From a virus, in IMG/VR virus record IMGVR_UViG_3300032820_000072, positions 1 through 29,983 of that record: a stretch of DNA of 29,983 bases; one strand, 5' to 3'. Positions 13,954 through 21,186 of the stretch are shown one piece after another. The translations under genes and the position numbers were made by a program. Under the pieces are notes generated by a model. It saw only the letters and a program-made list of their open reading frames with translations. It ran no database searches and was not told the origin of the DNA. How positions within the stretch are numbered: the first letter of the stretch is position 1; every line of letters starts with the position of its first letter.

Positions 13954-14168
13954 GTGAGCCCATCAAAGACGTAGCCATCACCTTTGCCGCGGCCTTCTCA
14001 TCGGAGGCGGGCAAGAAGGTGCTAGCGATACTGCGCGAGAACTATCTCGACGAACCCGCGTGGCTCCCCGGACAGGACCCCAGCATGGGCTACTTCCGCG
14101 AGGGCCAGAACGATGTTATCCGTAAAATACTAGACGCCGTCGAGGACGGCCTGAATAGGAGTAAGTAA
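13950..14168 (+). CDS. Bbp19-like small head protein
   Basis: 72 residues from ATG 13950 (ATGA overlap); the longer in-frame ORF from 13857 is over-extension. The pattern F-A-A-A-F-S-S-E-A-G-K-K-V-L-A-I-L, then G-Y-F-R-E-G-Q-N-D-V-I-R-K-I-L, matches the Bbp19 family of short podophage proteins (F-x-x-x-x-G-x-x-V-L followed by F-R-E-G-x-R), found between portal and scaffold. Its exact role is not known. The neighbours fit, and the TAATG with the scaffold gene suggests coupled translation. Confidence 0.7.
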   Translation: MSEPIKDVAITFAAAFSSEAGKKVLAILRENYLDEPAWLPGQDPSMGYFREGQNDVIRKILDAVEDGLNRSK

Positions 14169-14926
14169 TGCCAGAGATTGAGATAACCGAAGAACAAGCG
14201 CCAGAGACCCCCGCATCCGAGGATTCATCTCTACTCGCACCGGACACCCCTGCCGAGCCAGCCGGGGAACCGGGCGAGGAGGCCCCATGGCTGTGGTCCG
14301 ACGGGCAACCGGGAGAGGGCGACCGGCCCGAGTGGCTGCGTGACAAGTACTCCAGCGTTGAGGCTCAGGCCCAGGCTTACGGCCACCTTGAGGGCAGGCT
14401 CGGTGGGTTCACCGGGGCACCCGAGGGCGACTACGAGCTAAGGGTGCCCGAAGGGCTCAGTGGCGAGCTGCTCGAAGAATCGGCGCTCAGGAGCGCCATC
14501 GATGAGGTCTGTAAGACCAACGGGGCGTCCCAGACGTTCTACAACCAACTGACCGAAGCCTACCTGACGGCCCTGGCCGTCGAGAATACCGTCTCGAAGA
14601 ACACCGAGATGGAGGCACTCGGGGCCGACGGGCCGCAGATGGTTAAGGACCTACAGGACTGGGGTCAGGCTAATCTGCCGGCCGAGGACTACGCGACCAT
14701 GCAGGCTCTGTGTACGTCCGCCGCTGCGGTCAAGTTTTTTCAGGTATTAACTAACAAGGTGAGTTCGGCTACACCTGTAGCTAAGGATGATACAACAGCC
14801 GGCACAGGAGATGGGCTTGACGAGGCGCGACTACACGCGCTCCTTGGCGACCCCAAGTGGGTCGATGACCCAATCTTCCAGGCCGAGACGATGAAGAAGT
14901 TTAAGAATTTCTACGGGGAAGAGTAA
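14168..14926 (+). CDS. Capsid scaffolding protein (T7 gp9-like)
   Basis: 252 residues, shorter than T7 gp9 (307). The N-terminal 60 residues are acidic and disordered (E-I-T-E-E-Q-A-P-E-T-P, rich in Glu/Pro), followed by R-P-E-W-L-R-D-K-Y and G-D-Y-E-L-R-V-P-E-G-L, then helices, a disordered Thr/Asp-rich break, and a C-terminal helix D-D-P-I-F-Q-A-E-T-M-K-K-F-K-N-F. The P-E-W-L-x-x-K-Y and Y-E-L-x-V-P pattern is the standard look of podophage scaffold/assembly proteins, and the gene directly precedes the capsid gene. It would template procapsid assembly and then leave. Confidence 0.85.
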   Translation: MPEIEITEEQAPETPASEDSSLLAPDTPAEPAGEPGEEAPWLWSDGQPGEGDRPEWLRDKYSSVEAQAQAYGHLEGRLGGFTGAPEGDYELRVPEGLSGELLEESALRSAIDEVCKTNGASQTFYNQLTEAYLTALAVENTVSKNTEMEALGADGPQMVKDLQDWGQANLPAEDYATMQALCTSAAAVKFFQVLTNKVSSATPVAKDDTTAGTGDGLDEARLHALLGDPKWVDDPIFQAETMKKFKNFYGEE

Positions 14927-15086
14927 ATCGCCCCGCCGGATACCTCACTGAGCCCGGCAATGGTTTACACGGACACCCTGCTTCGGCAGGCCCGAGAACG
15001 AGAATACAACGGCACGACGCTGCGGCCCTCTTGGACACCCGCTGGCTAGTGATGGACGATAACTGTGGAGACCCCGAGGACGCAAA
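14927..15086 (+). promoter_or_regulatory. 160-base leader of the major capsid gene
   Basis: This is one of only two sizeable non-coding gaps. It contains a 5-bp hairpin with a TTCG loop (14977-14990) and a good ribosome-binding site, GAGGA at 15076-15080, six bases before the capsid ATG. A 29-codon ORF (14960-15049) has no ribosome-binding site and is probably chance. No convincing promoter hexamers with normal spacing were found. Confidence 0.5.
14977..14990 (+). promoter_or_regulatory. UUCG-tetraloop hairpin upstream of capsid gene
   Basis: CCTGC-TTCG-GCAGG: five Watson-Crick pairs closed by the very stable cUUCGg tetraloop, with no U-tract after it. It could stabilise the 5' end of a processed capsid mRNA or act as an attenuator; a terminator is less likely. 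Confidence 0.45.
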
Positions 15087-16019
15087 ATGGCACAATTGCC
15101 AGCAGTCGCCGTTAGTTTATGGGCGGCTGAAGTAAAACAAGCGTACCAGCAGACTCAGTCTCGACTGAGAAATGCTGTAACGCTACGCACGGGCGTCAAA
15201 GCCGACATCTACAATTTTAGGAAGATGGACGCGATGGCCGCCATTGAATGGGACCAGGCGAACGCAGCCTCCGGTTCGGGTATTCTGCCCGCTGCTGTGG
15301 GTGCCGATGGTGCCGACTACGGCTTCCCAGACCTCCCTGGAAAGACGGCCGGCCACTCGAAGGTCGCATGCACACCGTCTAATTACGTTGCCCACGCGTA
15401 TACTGACTGGGCGGAATTAACGGAAATTAATTTCGACGAGCGTCGGGAGCTTGCTACTGCTTTGGCAGCTAGCATCAACCGTCGCACTGACCAGTTGGTT
15501 CTCGATGCGCTTGAAGGCGCAACGGGCGCGGCCGTCGGCGCGGATGGCGAGAAGTTTGACCTGGATGTGCTCCGCACTGCGAAGTACAACCTCGACAAGA
15601 ACAACGTCCCTCAAGAGGGCCGTACTCTCGTCTGTCATGCTTCGGCTATCTATGACATGCTTGGTGAGAGTAACCTGACCAGCATCGACTACATGAACGC
15701 GAAGGCCATCGTCGATGGCCGGCTCGACAATCAAACGCTTGTCGGCTTCAACGTGATTATGGTCGGTGACGGCACGGGCGTCACTAGCGATGCTGCGGGC
15801 ATCGCTGACGGGTCGGGCTCTGACACCAAGAAGGCGTATGCTTTCCACAAGTCTGCCGTAGGCATGGCTGTGGGGGCAGAGCTGAAAACCTCGCTGGATT
15901 TCATTCCAGAGAAGTTAAGCTACCTGACTGCTTGCCAGTTCAGGGCCGGTGCGGTTGCCATTGACAACAATGGCATCGTGGAAATCACGCACGAGGGTGG
16001 GACTGGAACCAAGACCTAA
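15087..16019 (+). CDS. Major capsid protein (HK97-fold, T7 gp10-like position)
   Basis: 310 residues with GAGGA six bases upstream. The N-terminal helix L-W-A-A-E-V-K-Q-A-Y-Q-Q-T-Q-S-R-L-R-N, the E-loop-like D-A-M-A-A-I-E-W-D, R-R-T-D-Q-L-V-L-D-A-L in the spine helix, and the late block A-Y-A-F-H-K-S-A-V-G-M-A-V-G-A-E-L with A-I-D-N-N-G-I-V-E-I are typical of podophage capsid subunits. T7 gp10A is 345 residues. It follows the scaffold gene and is the only gene bracketed by non-coding gaps on both sides, with a terminator-like hairpin behind it, consistent with very high expression. No gp10B-type frameshift extension is evident. Confidence 0.9.
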   Translation: MAQLPAVAVSLWAAEVKQAYQQTQSRLRNAVTLRTGVKADIYNFRKMDAMAAIEWDQANAASGSGILPAAVGADGADYGFPDLPGKTAGHSKVACTPSNYVAHAYTDWAELTEINFDERRELATALAASINRRTDQLVLDALEGATGAAVGADGEKFDLDVLRTAKYNLDKNNVPQEGRTLVCHASAIYDMLGESNLTSIDYMNAKAIVDGRLDNQTLVGFNVIMVGDGTGVTSDAAGIADGSGSDTKKAYAFHKSAVGMAVGAELKTSLDFIPEKLSYLTACQFRAGAVAIDNNGIVEITHEGGTGTKT

Positions 16020-16034
16020 GTGCGAGTAGGTAAC

Positions 16035-16056
16035 GTCTAGCTTTAAACGGCTAGAC
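16035..16056 (+). terminator. 7-bp hairpin after capsid gene
   Basis: GTCTAGC (16035-16041) pairs perfectly with GCTAGAC (16050-16056) around an eight-base loop. No U-tract follows directly; it may act with the larger hairpin just downstream to trim or protect the capsid mRNA 3' end. Confidence 0.5.
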
Positions 16057-16058
16057 AG

Positions 16059-16123
16059 GCGGCGGGGCCGGATAGGAAACATAGGGGTCTCCGGTCGGTC
16101 CCGTCGCCGCTTACCTAATTTTG
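16059..16123 (+). terminator. Probable intrinsic terminator after capsid gene
   Basis: GCGGCG (16059-16064) pairs with CGCCGC (16105-16110). The adjoining GGG pairs with CCC across a two-base bulge, and CC with GG beyond. The stem is followed by a T-richer stretch containing AATTTT. The long apical loop makes it imperfect. It lies between the capsid and tail tubular genes, where partial termination would keep capsid message in excess. Confidence 0.5.
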
Positions 16124-16124
16124 T

Positions 16125-16706
16125 ATGGCATTAACAGACGTTGCACTTTGTTCGCGGGCTCTCATCCTTCTGGGTGAAGCGCCCATCACATCTCTAGAGA
16201 CTGAGTCGGCACCCTCACAGGTCGCCAACACGCTCTACGCCACGGTCCTCGACGCGGCCCTGGCCTCCTATCCGTGGAGGTTTGCGCTGGTTGAGACCAC
16301 ATTAGCCAAGGAGAGTAGCGCCCCGGCCAACGAGGGTTGGCAGTACGCATACCAGCTCCCATCGACGTACCTGCACCTCAATCGGGTCATGGTCGCGCCC
16401 GGCGCGCGCGGTTCAATCCCGAACTACGAGGTTGTGGGCGAGCTTATCTACACCAACGTCTCAGACGGCCTGCTCGTTGAGACAATCCAGCGGCCGGTTG
16501 AAAGCAAGTTCCCCCCGCACTTTGTTAAATTTCTGGTTTACCAACTGGCGTCTGACTTCGCGATAGCCGTGACCGAGAACGCGGATAAGTGGGATGTCTT
16601 CAGCAAACTCGCGGAGCGTGAGCAGCGGATTGCCCGCCACGTTGATAGTCGTCAGCGACCGTCCGTAGCCATCGTGAGTGACGCTGGCTTAGTGACAGAC
16701 CGCTAG
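16125..16706 (+). CDS. Tail tubular protein A (T7 gp11-like)
   Basis: 193 residues against 196 in T7. The opening L-T-D-V-A-L-C-S-R-A-L-I-L-L-G-E-A-P-I-T-S-L, then Y-A-T-V-L-D-A-A-L-A-S-Y-P-W-R-F-A, then Y-Q-L-P-S-T-Y-L-H-L and K-F-L-V-Y-Q-L-A-S-D-F-A, is the gp11/gp4-like adaptor family pattern. It forms the ring that joins portal to tail nozzle. Its stop overlaps the nozzle gene's start as TAGTG, so the two ring components are co-translated. Confidence 0.9.
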   Translation: MALTDVALCSRALILLGEAPITSLETESAPSQVANTLYATVLDAALASYPWRFALVETTLAKESSAPANEGWQYAYQLPSTYLHLNRVMVAPGARGSIPNYEVVGELIYTNVSDGLLVETIQRPVESKFPPHFVKFLVYQLASDFAIAVTENADKWDVFSKLAEREQRIARHVDSRQRPSVAIVSDAGLVTDR

Positions 16707-19039
16707 TGGCTCGCAGTAGCAACCTCCAATCAAACTTCAGCGCCGGGGTTCTTGAGCCCCGGCTCGCATCGCGTACCGACGTCGAGCAGTACAATCGCGG
16801 CGCGAAGGAGCTAACGAACTGTAAGTCCATTCCGCTCGGCGGCGTGACACGCCGGCCGGGCACCCGCTTCGTTAAGGCGCTTCCCGACCTGACGGCTTCG
16901 GCAAATAGCCGGATAGCTGCGTTCAGCTTCTCGACCACCCAGAACTACGTCATCGTTTTCACTCACCTACTGGCCACGGTCTTTCGCGCCTCCGACCCCT
17001 ACGCCCAGGTGGACTCATTCGTAACGCCGTGGACATCCGCGCAACTGCCGGACATCAACTGGACGCAGTCACTCGACACGATGATTGTCGTCCATGAGGA
17101 CCACCAGCCCCGGACGATTGTCCGTGATGCCGGCGAGGATTTTAGCGTCTCACTCATTACCATCGACAACATGCCCTACTACAACTTCGATGACGATGAT
17201 TCGCCTGACGGCACCTATATAAACGAGAGGCAGATACTGACCTTCACTGGCGATTGGGTTGAGGAGCGCCACAACAACTACATCCTCAAAATGAAGGGCC
17301 AGGACTCGGGGTGGATATGGTACAAGGACCCGGCCTCCGACAACCACGACGCGAACGCTGCTGAGATTAAGGCCGGGCTGCTCAGGATGCCGGCGATTAA
17401 CGATGTGACCGTCACCTGGGAGCTACCCAACACCGGGGGCGCAACGGGCGAGACCTTCGTTGTCCGCTTCTACGTCGAGTTCGTCGGCGGCGATGGCGGT
17501 AAGGACTTCGACACGATTGTTAAGGAGGTCAATAACCTCGGCTCGGCCGGCAGCAGCGGGGCCGACATTACCCCGACCGAAGACCAGAGGGGCGGCTCGG
17601 CTCGCGAGGTAGTGTGGTCGGCAACGCGCGGTTGGCCCAAGACCACGACCTTCCACGAGAACCGACTTTGGTTCGGCGGCAGCAAGCTCCGACCGGCCAC
17701 GCTCTGGGGCTCCCAAATTGGCGACTGGTACAACTTTGACACCGGGGACTCCTTTGATGACGAGGCCATTGATGTCACGATTGCCGATGACCAAGTCAAC
17801 GCAATCAAGTCACTCTACTCCGGGCGCTATCTGGAGGTGTTTACGACCGGGGGCGAGTTCTACGCGGCGAACCCGCCACTGGCCCCCGGCTCCTTCCAGC
17901 TCCCACGCCAATCGAGCTTCGGTATCGGCGGCGTCAAGCCAATCAACCTCGACGGGGCCACGCTATTCGTGGATGCCTCCGGCCGCTCGGTGAGGCAGTA
18001 CCTCTACGAGTACACCGAGGAGGCTTACCAGAGCAACGACATATCCATCCTCTCGGCCCACATCATCAGTAGCCCCACGGCGATGGCGGCCTTCAGCGAC
18101 ACCGACGGCGACTACGCGGTCGTCCTCAATGGCGACGGCACCCTGGCTGTCCTGACCACCAATCGGTTCCAGGGCATCACATCGTGGACAAAGTGGACGA
18201 CCAGGGACGGCGATACGTTCGAGGGGGTTGCCGCATCCGGCCAGCAGCTCTACGCAATCGTGCAACGCACCGACATCAACAATGTCACCGGCACCGTGCG
18301 GACCCTAGAGAAATTCGACTCGGACTACTTCACCGACTGTGGCGTGCGCGTGGGGACGGGTGCCGACACCAGCAGCTTCGGCGGTGACGCGACCCTCGAC
18401 CACTTAAACGGCGCGACCTGCACAGTGCGCTCGGAAGGACCGGACGGCGAGGCCGCCACGGTGACGGCCAAGCTCGACGACGTTGCTGTGAACACGGCCG
18501 ACTTCACCTATTCACCCGAGGTGACAACCAAGTACGCGGAGCTGGGCCTGGCCTTCAATGTGACGGTTGAGACTATGCCCCCGATTACAGACTTCGGCTC
18601 AGGCCCGCTAATCAACCAGACGAAGCGAATATCCCACTGCACGCTCGACCTCTATAGGTCCAAGGATGTCTATGTCGATACTTGGCGCGTACCCGACGAG
18701 ATAATTGGAAGCCGGGACTACAAGATTTACACAGGCGACGGAGCGGACACTACGTTCGACATCGACTGGACCGCTGACTCGGCAGCCGACCTGAGCGTCT
18801 ACCTGGATGACGTCAAGCAGGCTTCCGGGTGGACCTATTCCTCACCGACAGTGACGTTCGCGGTCGCCCCGACCGCGGATGTGCAAATCAAGGTAGTCTC
18901 GAACTTGTTCGACGATACCATCACTGGCGTCTTTGATGTCCGGCTGTTGGGCTGGGGTCGGAGGCCGACGGTTACAGTCACGCAGAAGTCCCCACTCACA
19001 TTCACGCTACTCGGACTCGAAACGGAGGTGACGCTCTAA
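16706..19039 (+). CDS. Tail tubular protein B / nozzle (T7 gp12-like)
   Basis: 777 residues against 794 in T7. The N-terminus N-F-S-A-G-V-L-E-P-R-L-A-S-R-T-D-V, with N-C-K-S-I-P-L-G-G-V-T-R-R-P-G-T-R-F, is diagnostic of podophage nozzle proteins. The beta-propeller region includes F-H-E-N-R-L-W-F-G-G and the L-F-V-D-A-S-G-R-S-V-R block. Near residues 673-735 there is an extra domain, Y-T-G-D-G-A-D-T-T-F-D-I-D-W and L-S-V-Y-L-D-D-V, like the beta module of the 8383 and 28069 genes, perhaps a docking or carbohydrate-contact site. GTG start in TAGTG; stop in TAATG with the next gene. Confidence 0.9.
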   Translation: MARSSNLQSNFSAGVLEPRLASRTDVEQYNRGAKELTNCKSIPLGGVTRRPGTRFVKALPDLTASANSRIAAFSFSTTQNYVIVFTHLLATVFRASDPYAQVDSFVTPWTSAQLPDINWTQSLDTMIVVHEDHQPRTIVRDAGEDFSVSLITIDNMPYYNFDDDDSPDGTYINERQILTFTGDWVEERHNNYILKMKGQDSGWIWYKDPASDNHDANAAEIKAGLLRMPAINDVTVTWELPNTGGATGETFVVRFYVEFVGGDGGKDFDTIVKEVNNLGSAGSSGADITPTEDQRGGSAREVVWSATRGWPKTTTFHENRLWFGGSKLRPATLWGSQIGDWYNFDTGDSFDDEAIDVTIADDQVNAIKSLYSGRYLEVFTTGGEFYAANPPLAPGSFQLPRQSSFGIGGVKPINLDGATLFVDASGRSVRQYLYEYTEEAYQSNDISILSAHIISSPTAMAAFSDTDGDYAVVLNGDGTLAVLTTNRFQGITSWTKWTTRDGDTFEGVAASGQQLYAIVQRTDINNVTGTVRTLEKFDSDYFTDCGVRVGTGADTSSFGGDATLDHLNGATCTVRSEGPDGEAATVTAKLDDVAVNTADFTYSPEVTTKYAELGLAFNVTVETMPPITDFGSGPLINQTKRISHCTLDLYRSKDVYVDTWRVPDEIIGSRDYKIYTGDGADTTFDIDWTADSAADLSVYLDDVKQASGWTYSSPTVTFAVAPTADVQIKVVSNLFDDTITGVFDVRLLGWGRRPTVTVTQKSPLTFTLLGLETEVTL

Positions 19040-19548
19040 TGGCCGACCCTGTCACTTGGGCAATTATCATCGGCACCGTGGCATCGGCGTCAGCGTCGGT
19101 CATGTCCGCCGAGGCCACCAAGGGCCAGGCCGACCTTGAGGCCGAGGCCGAGGGTGAACGGGCGGAATCCGAGCGCGCGCAGCGGATGCACGCCATGCGC
19201 GGGAACCTAGCCAGTCACACGGCGGCAGCGTCGGTCTCTGGTGTTAAGCTGACATCGGCTTCAACGATGGCGACGTCCGAGGACATCAAGCGTCAACACG
19301 AAATAGGAATGGCCAGCGCCCAGACGCAGTCTCAGTACCGCATCTCTTCTGCGAAGGCTCGCGGGAAGAACGCCCGCCTGGCCGGCTACGTCGGTGCAAC
19401 CGGCACCCTGCTTGAGGGCGGGGCGGCGGCTACGAAGGCGTACCGCTCGCGGCCCAAGTCCAAGTCCGGGGGTGGCTCGGGCTACACCAAGGGGCCGCCG
19501 AAGAACTATAAGGGGCCGATTGACACCAAGGACCCCACGAACTGGTAA
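19039..19548 (+). CDS. Internal virion protein (T7 gp14-like)
   Basis: 169 residues (T7 gp14 has 196). It starts D-P-V-T-W-A-I-I-I-G-T-V-A-S-A-S-A-S-V and continues as a long Ala/Glu/Arg-rich helix, with S-G-V-K-L-T-S-A-S-T-M-A-T and a basic Gly/Lys/Pro tail ending D-P-T-N-W. This is the family layout: a hydrophobic N-terminus, helical core with S-G-V-x-x-x-x-S, and disordered tail. In T7 gp14 is ejected first and forms the outer-membrane part of the DNA-translocation channel. Order gp11-gp12-gp14 is conserved. Its TAA is followed immediately by the next ATG. Confidence 0.85.
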   Translation: MADPVTWAIIIGTVASASASVMSAEATKGQADLEAEAEGERAESERAQRMHAMRGNLASHTAAASVSGVKLTSASTMATSEDIKRQHEIGMASAQTQSQYRISSAKARGKNARLAGYVGATGTLLEGGAAATKAYRSRPKSKSGGGSGYTKGPPKNYKGPIDTKDPTNW

Positions 19549-21186
19549 ATGGCCAAGACCGACATACAGCCCACTCTCCAACGACGCCCCCGCACCCGCG
19601 CCGGCAAGGGGGCCGAACAGGGTGACTTCGAGCGGCCCGTCGCCAGGATACCTGGCGGCATCAACGTCGGTCAGTCCGGCGGGGCCGAGGCTTGGCAGCA
19701 GCTAGCCCGCACGCTCGACACGTTCCGTGGCGAGGTGGCGGCCTACCGCAAGGACGAGAGCAACCTGGAGGTCATCACGGAGTCCCGTGCGGCCGACGTC
19801 TCGGTCTCAAGAATCGAGGTTGAGTCCGACGACAACCTGGACACATTCAACGAGCGGCTCAGGAGGAACAGGGAGGGTGCCCTCAAGGGGCTATCCCCCC
19901 GCGTGGCCGAGCGTGTGGGCGCGGAGTTCGACTACCGCGCGGGCTTAGCACGCAATCGCATCGTGGGCCGGGAGCTGGAACGGGACAGGCTGTTTCGCGC
20001 CGAACAGATGGAGGGCGCGATTGGTGCCGTTTACAACAAGGCGGCCAGTGTGGCCCGCGACCGGGACCTCTCCACGGAGGCGCGGGACGACGCGGTACTA
20101 CAGGAGGGGCTTCGGTTTCACGAGGTCCTCGCGGTGGGTGTTCAGGATGGGGTGCTGGACGAGGACGCGGCCGAGAAGGCTCGGCGCAAGTACGCCGAGG
20201 ACCTCCTCGAACAGATATACATCGGGGACTGGGAGCGCGGGGACATTGATTACGCTGAGTTTGTCACTGGCGGGCCGCCCCCCGAGATGCACCCCCAGAC
20301 CTACGACCGGCTGGTTACCCGGTTCGGCCAGGACCTAACCGCCCGCCGGCTGGCCAACGAGCGTAACGACAAAGAGGAGGGGGAGGTAATAGAGGCGGAA
20401 CAGGAGCGAACCGCCTTCAACCTTACGTACCGACTAGTAAACCAGGGCGTCGTCGATGTGCCCGGAGGGACGTCGAGCGGAATCTACGGTCCCGTGACCG
20501 GGGCCGAGGTCCGGCATCTAGTCGAGACGGGGGCGCTGGACGCGAAGTTCGCCACCACGTTTGTTCAGGACCTCTTTGTGGAGGGCGGCATAGATGACGC
20601 GGACCTCGTCGCTAGCTTCCGTGTGCGTATCGCTCAGGGCGAGGATGTAACGGCAGAGGTGTTGGCAGCGGCTCGAAACGGCGACGGCGTCTCAAGGGAC
20701 ACGCGGGACGGATTGGTTGGCGATAGCATCGCCGGCCAGAAAGCTACCGGGCCTATCCCCGAAAGCCGGAGGTGGTTGCTGTCTATGGTCGATGTGAAGG
20801 ACGGGTGGACTGCCGGCTCTCCGGGGGACATGCACCCACGACTCGCGGTGGCGCTACGGGAGTTCAACGACCGGCTCGACGAGTACTCGGCAGAGCAGAG
20901 GCCCGGTGTCGCTCGGCAGGTAGCCGAATCGGTCCTTGAGCACATGAGGGTTGAGCGTGACGCACGCACGCTCCCCCCCCCGCGCTACGCGATATGGGCG
21001 GACAAGGACAATGGGATACTGGACGCAGACGCCACGGAGGACGCACTCTGGGCTGAGCTAACGGACTTGGGGGCAGGGTTCTCCCTTCATCCCGCATATG
21101 CACCACCCGAATTCCACCGGCAACTAAGGATTGTGCGTGAGTGGAGAGACGCCGGGTTCACCGGCCAGAAGAGGGACACAGAGTAG
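19549..21186 (+). CDS. Internal virion protein in gp15 position
   Basis: 545 residues, shorter than T7 gp15 (747). It opens with a disordered basic stretch, then becomes almost wholly helical and charged (A-W-Q-Q-L-A-R-T-L-D-T-F-R-G-E-V-A-A-Y). The D-A-V-L-Q-E-G-L-R-F-H and A-E-K-A-R-R-K-Y-A-E-D-L-L-E segments are typical of tube-forming internal core proteins. No enzymatic motif seen. Direct homology to gp15 cannot be read by eye, so the call rests on position between gp14-like and giant gp16-position genes and on composition. Stop in TAGTG with the next gene. Confidence 0.65.
   Translation: MAKTDIQPTLQRRPRTRAGKGAEQGDFERPVARIPGGINVGQSGGAEAWQQLARTLDTFRGEVAAYRKDESNLEVITESRAADVSVSRIEVESDDNLDTFNERLRRNREGALKGLSPRVAERVGAEFDYRAGLARNRIVGRELERDRLFRAEQMEGAIGAVYNKAASVARDRDLSTEARDDAVLQEGLRFHEVLAVGVQDGVLDEDAAEKARRKYAEDLLEQIYIGDWERGDIDYAEFVTGGPPPEMHPQTYDRLVTRFGQDLTARRLANERNDKEEGEVIEAEQERTAFNLTYRLVNQGVVDVPGGTSSGIYGPVTGAEVRHLVETGALDAKFATTFVQDLFVEGGIDDADLVASFRVRIAQGEDVTAEVLAAARNGDGVSRDTRDGLVGDSIAGQKATGPIPESRRWLLSMVDVKDGWTAGSPGDMHPRLAVALREFNDRLDEYSAEQRPGVARQVAESVLEHMRVERDARTLPPPRYAIWADKDNGILDADATEDALWAELTDLGAGFSLHPAYAPPEFHRQLRIVREWRDAGFTGQKRDTE

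Noticed and set aside
14964-15010. TTTACA as a possible -35 box upstream of the capsid gene
   Set aside because: No acceptable -10 hexamer at 16-18 bases; the region is GC-rich there.
14960-15049. 29-codon ORF in the capsid leader
   Set aside because: No Shine-Dalgarno, overlaps the UUCG hairpin, and composition is not coding-like.
15087-16124. Programmed frameshift making a longer capsid form (as T7 gp10B)
   Set aside because: No slippery run near the stop, and the sequence beyond forms terminator-like hairpins rather than an open coding extension.
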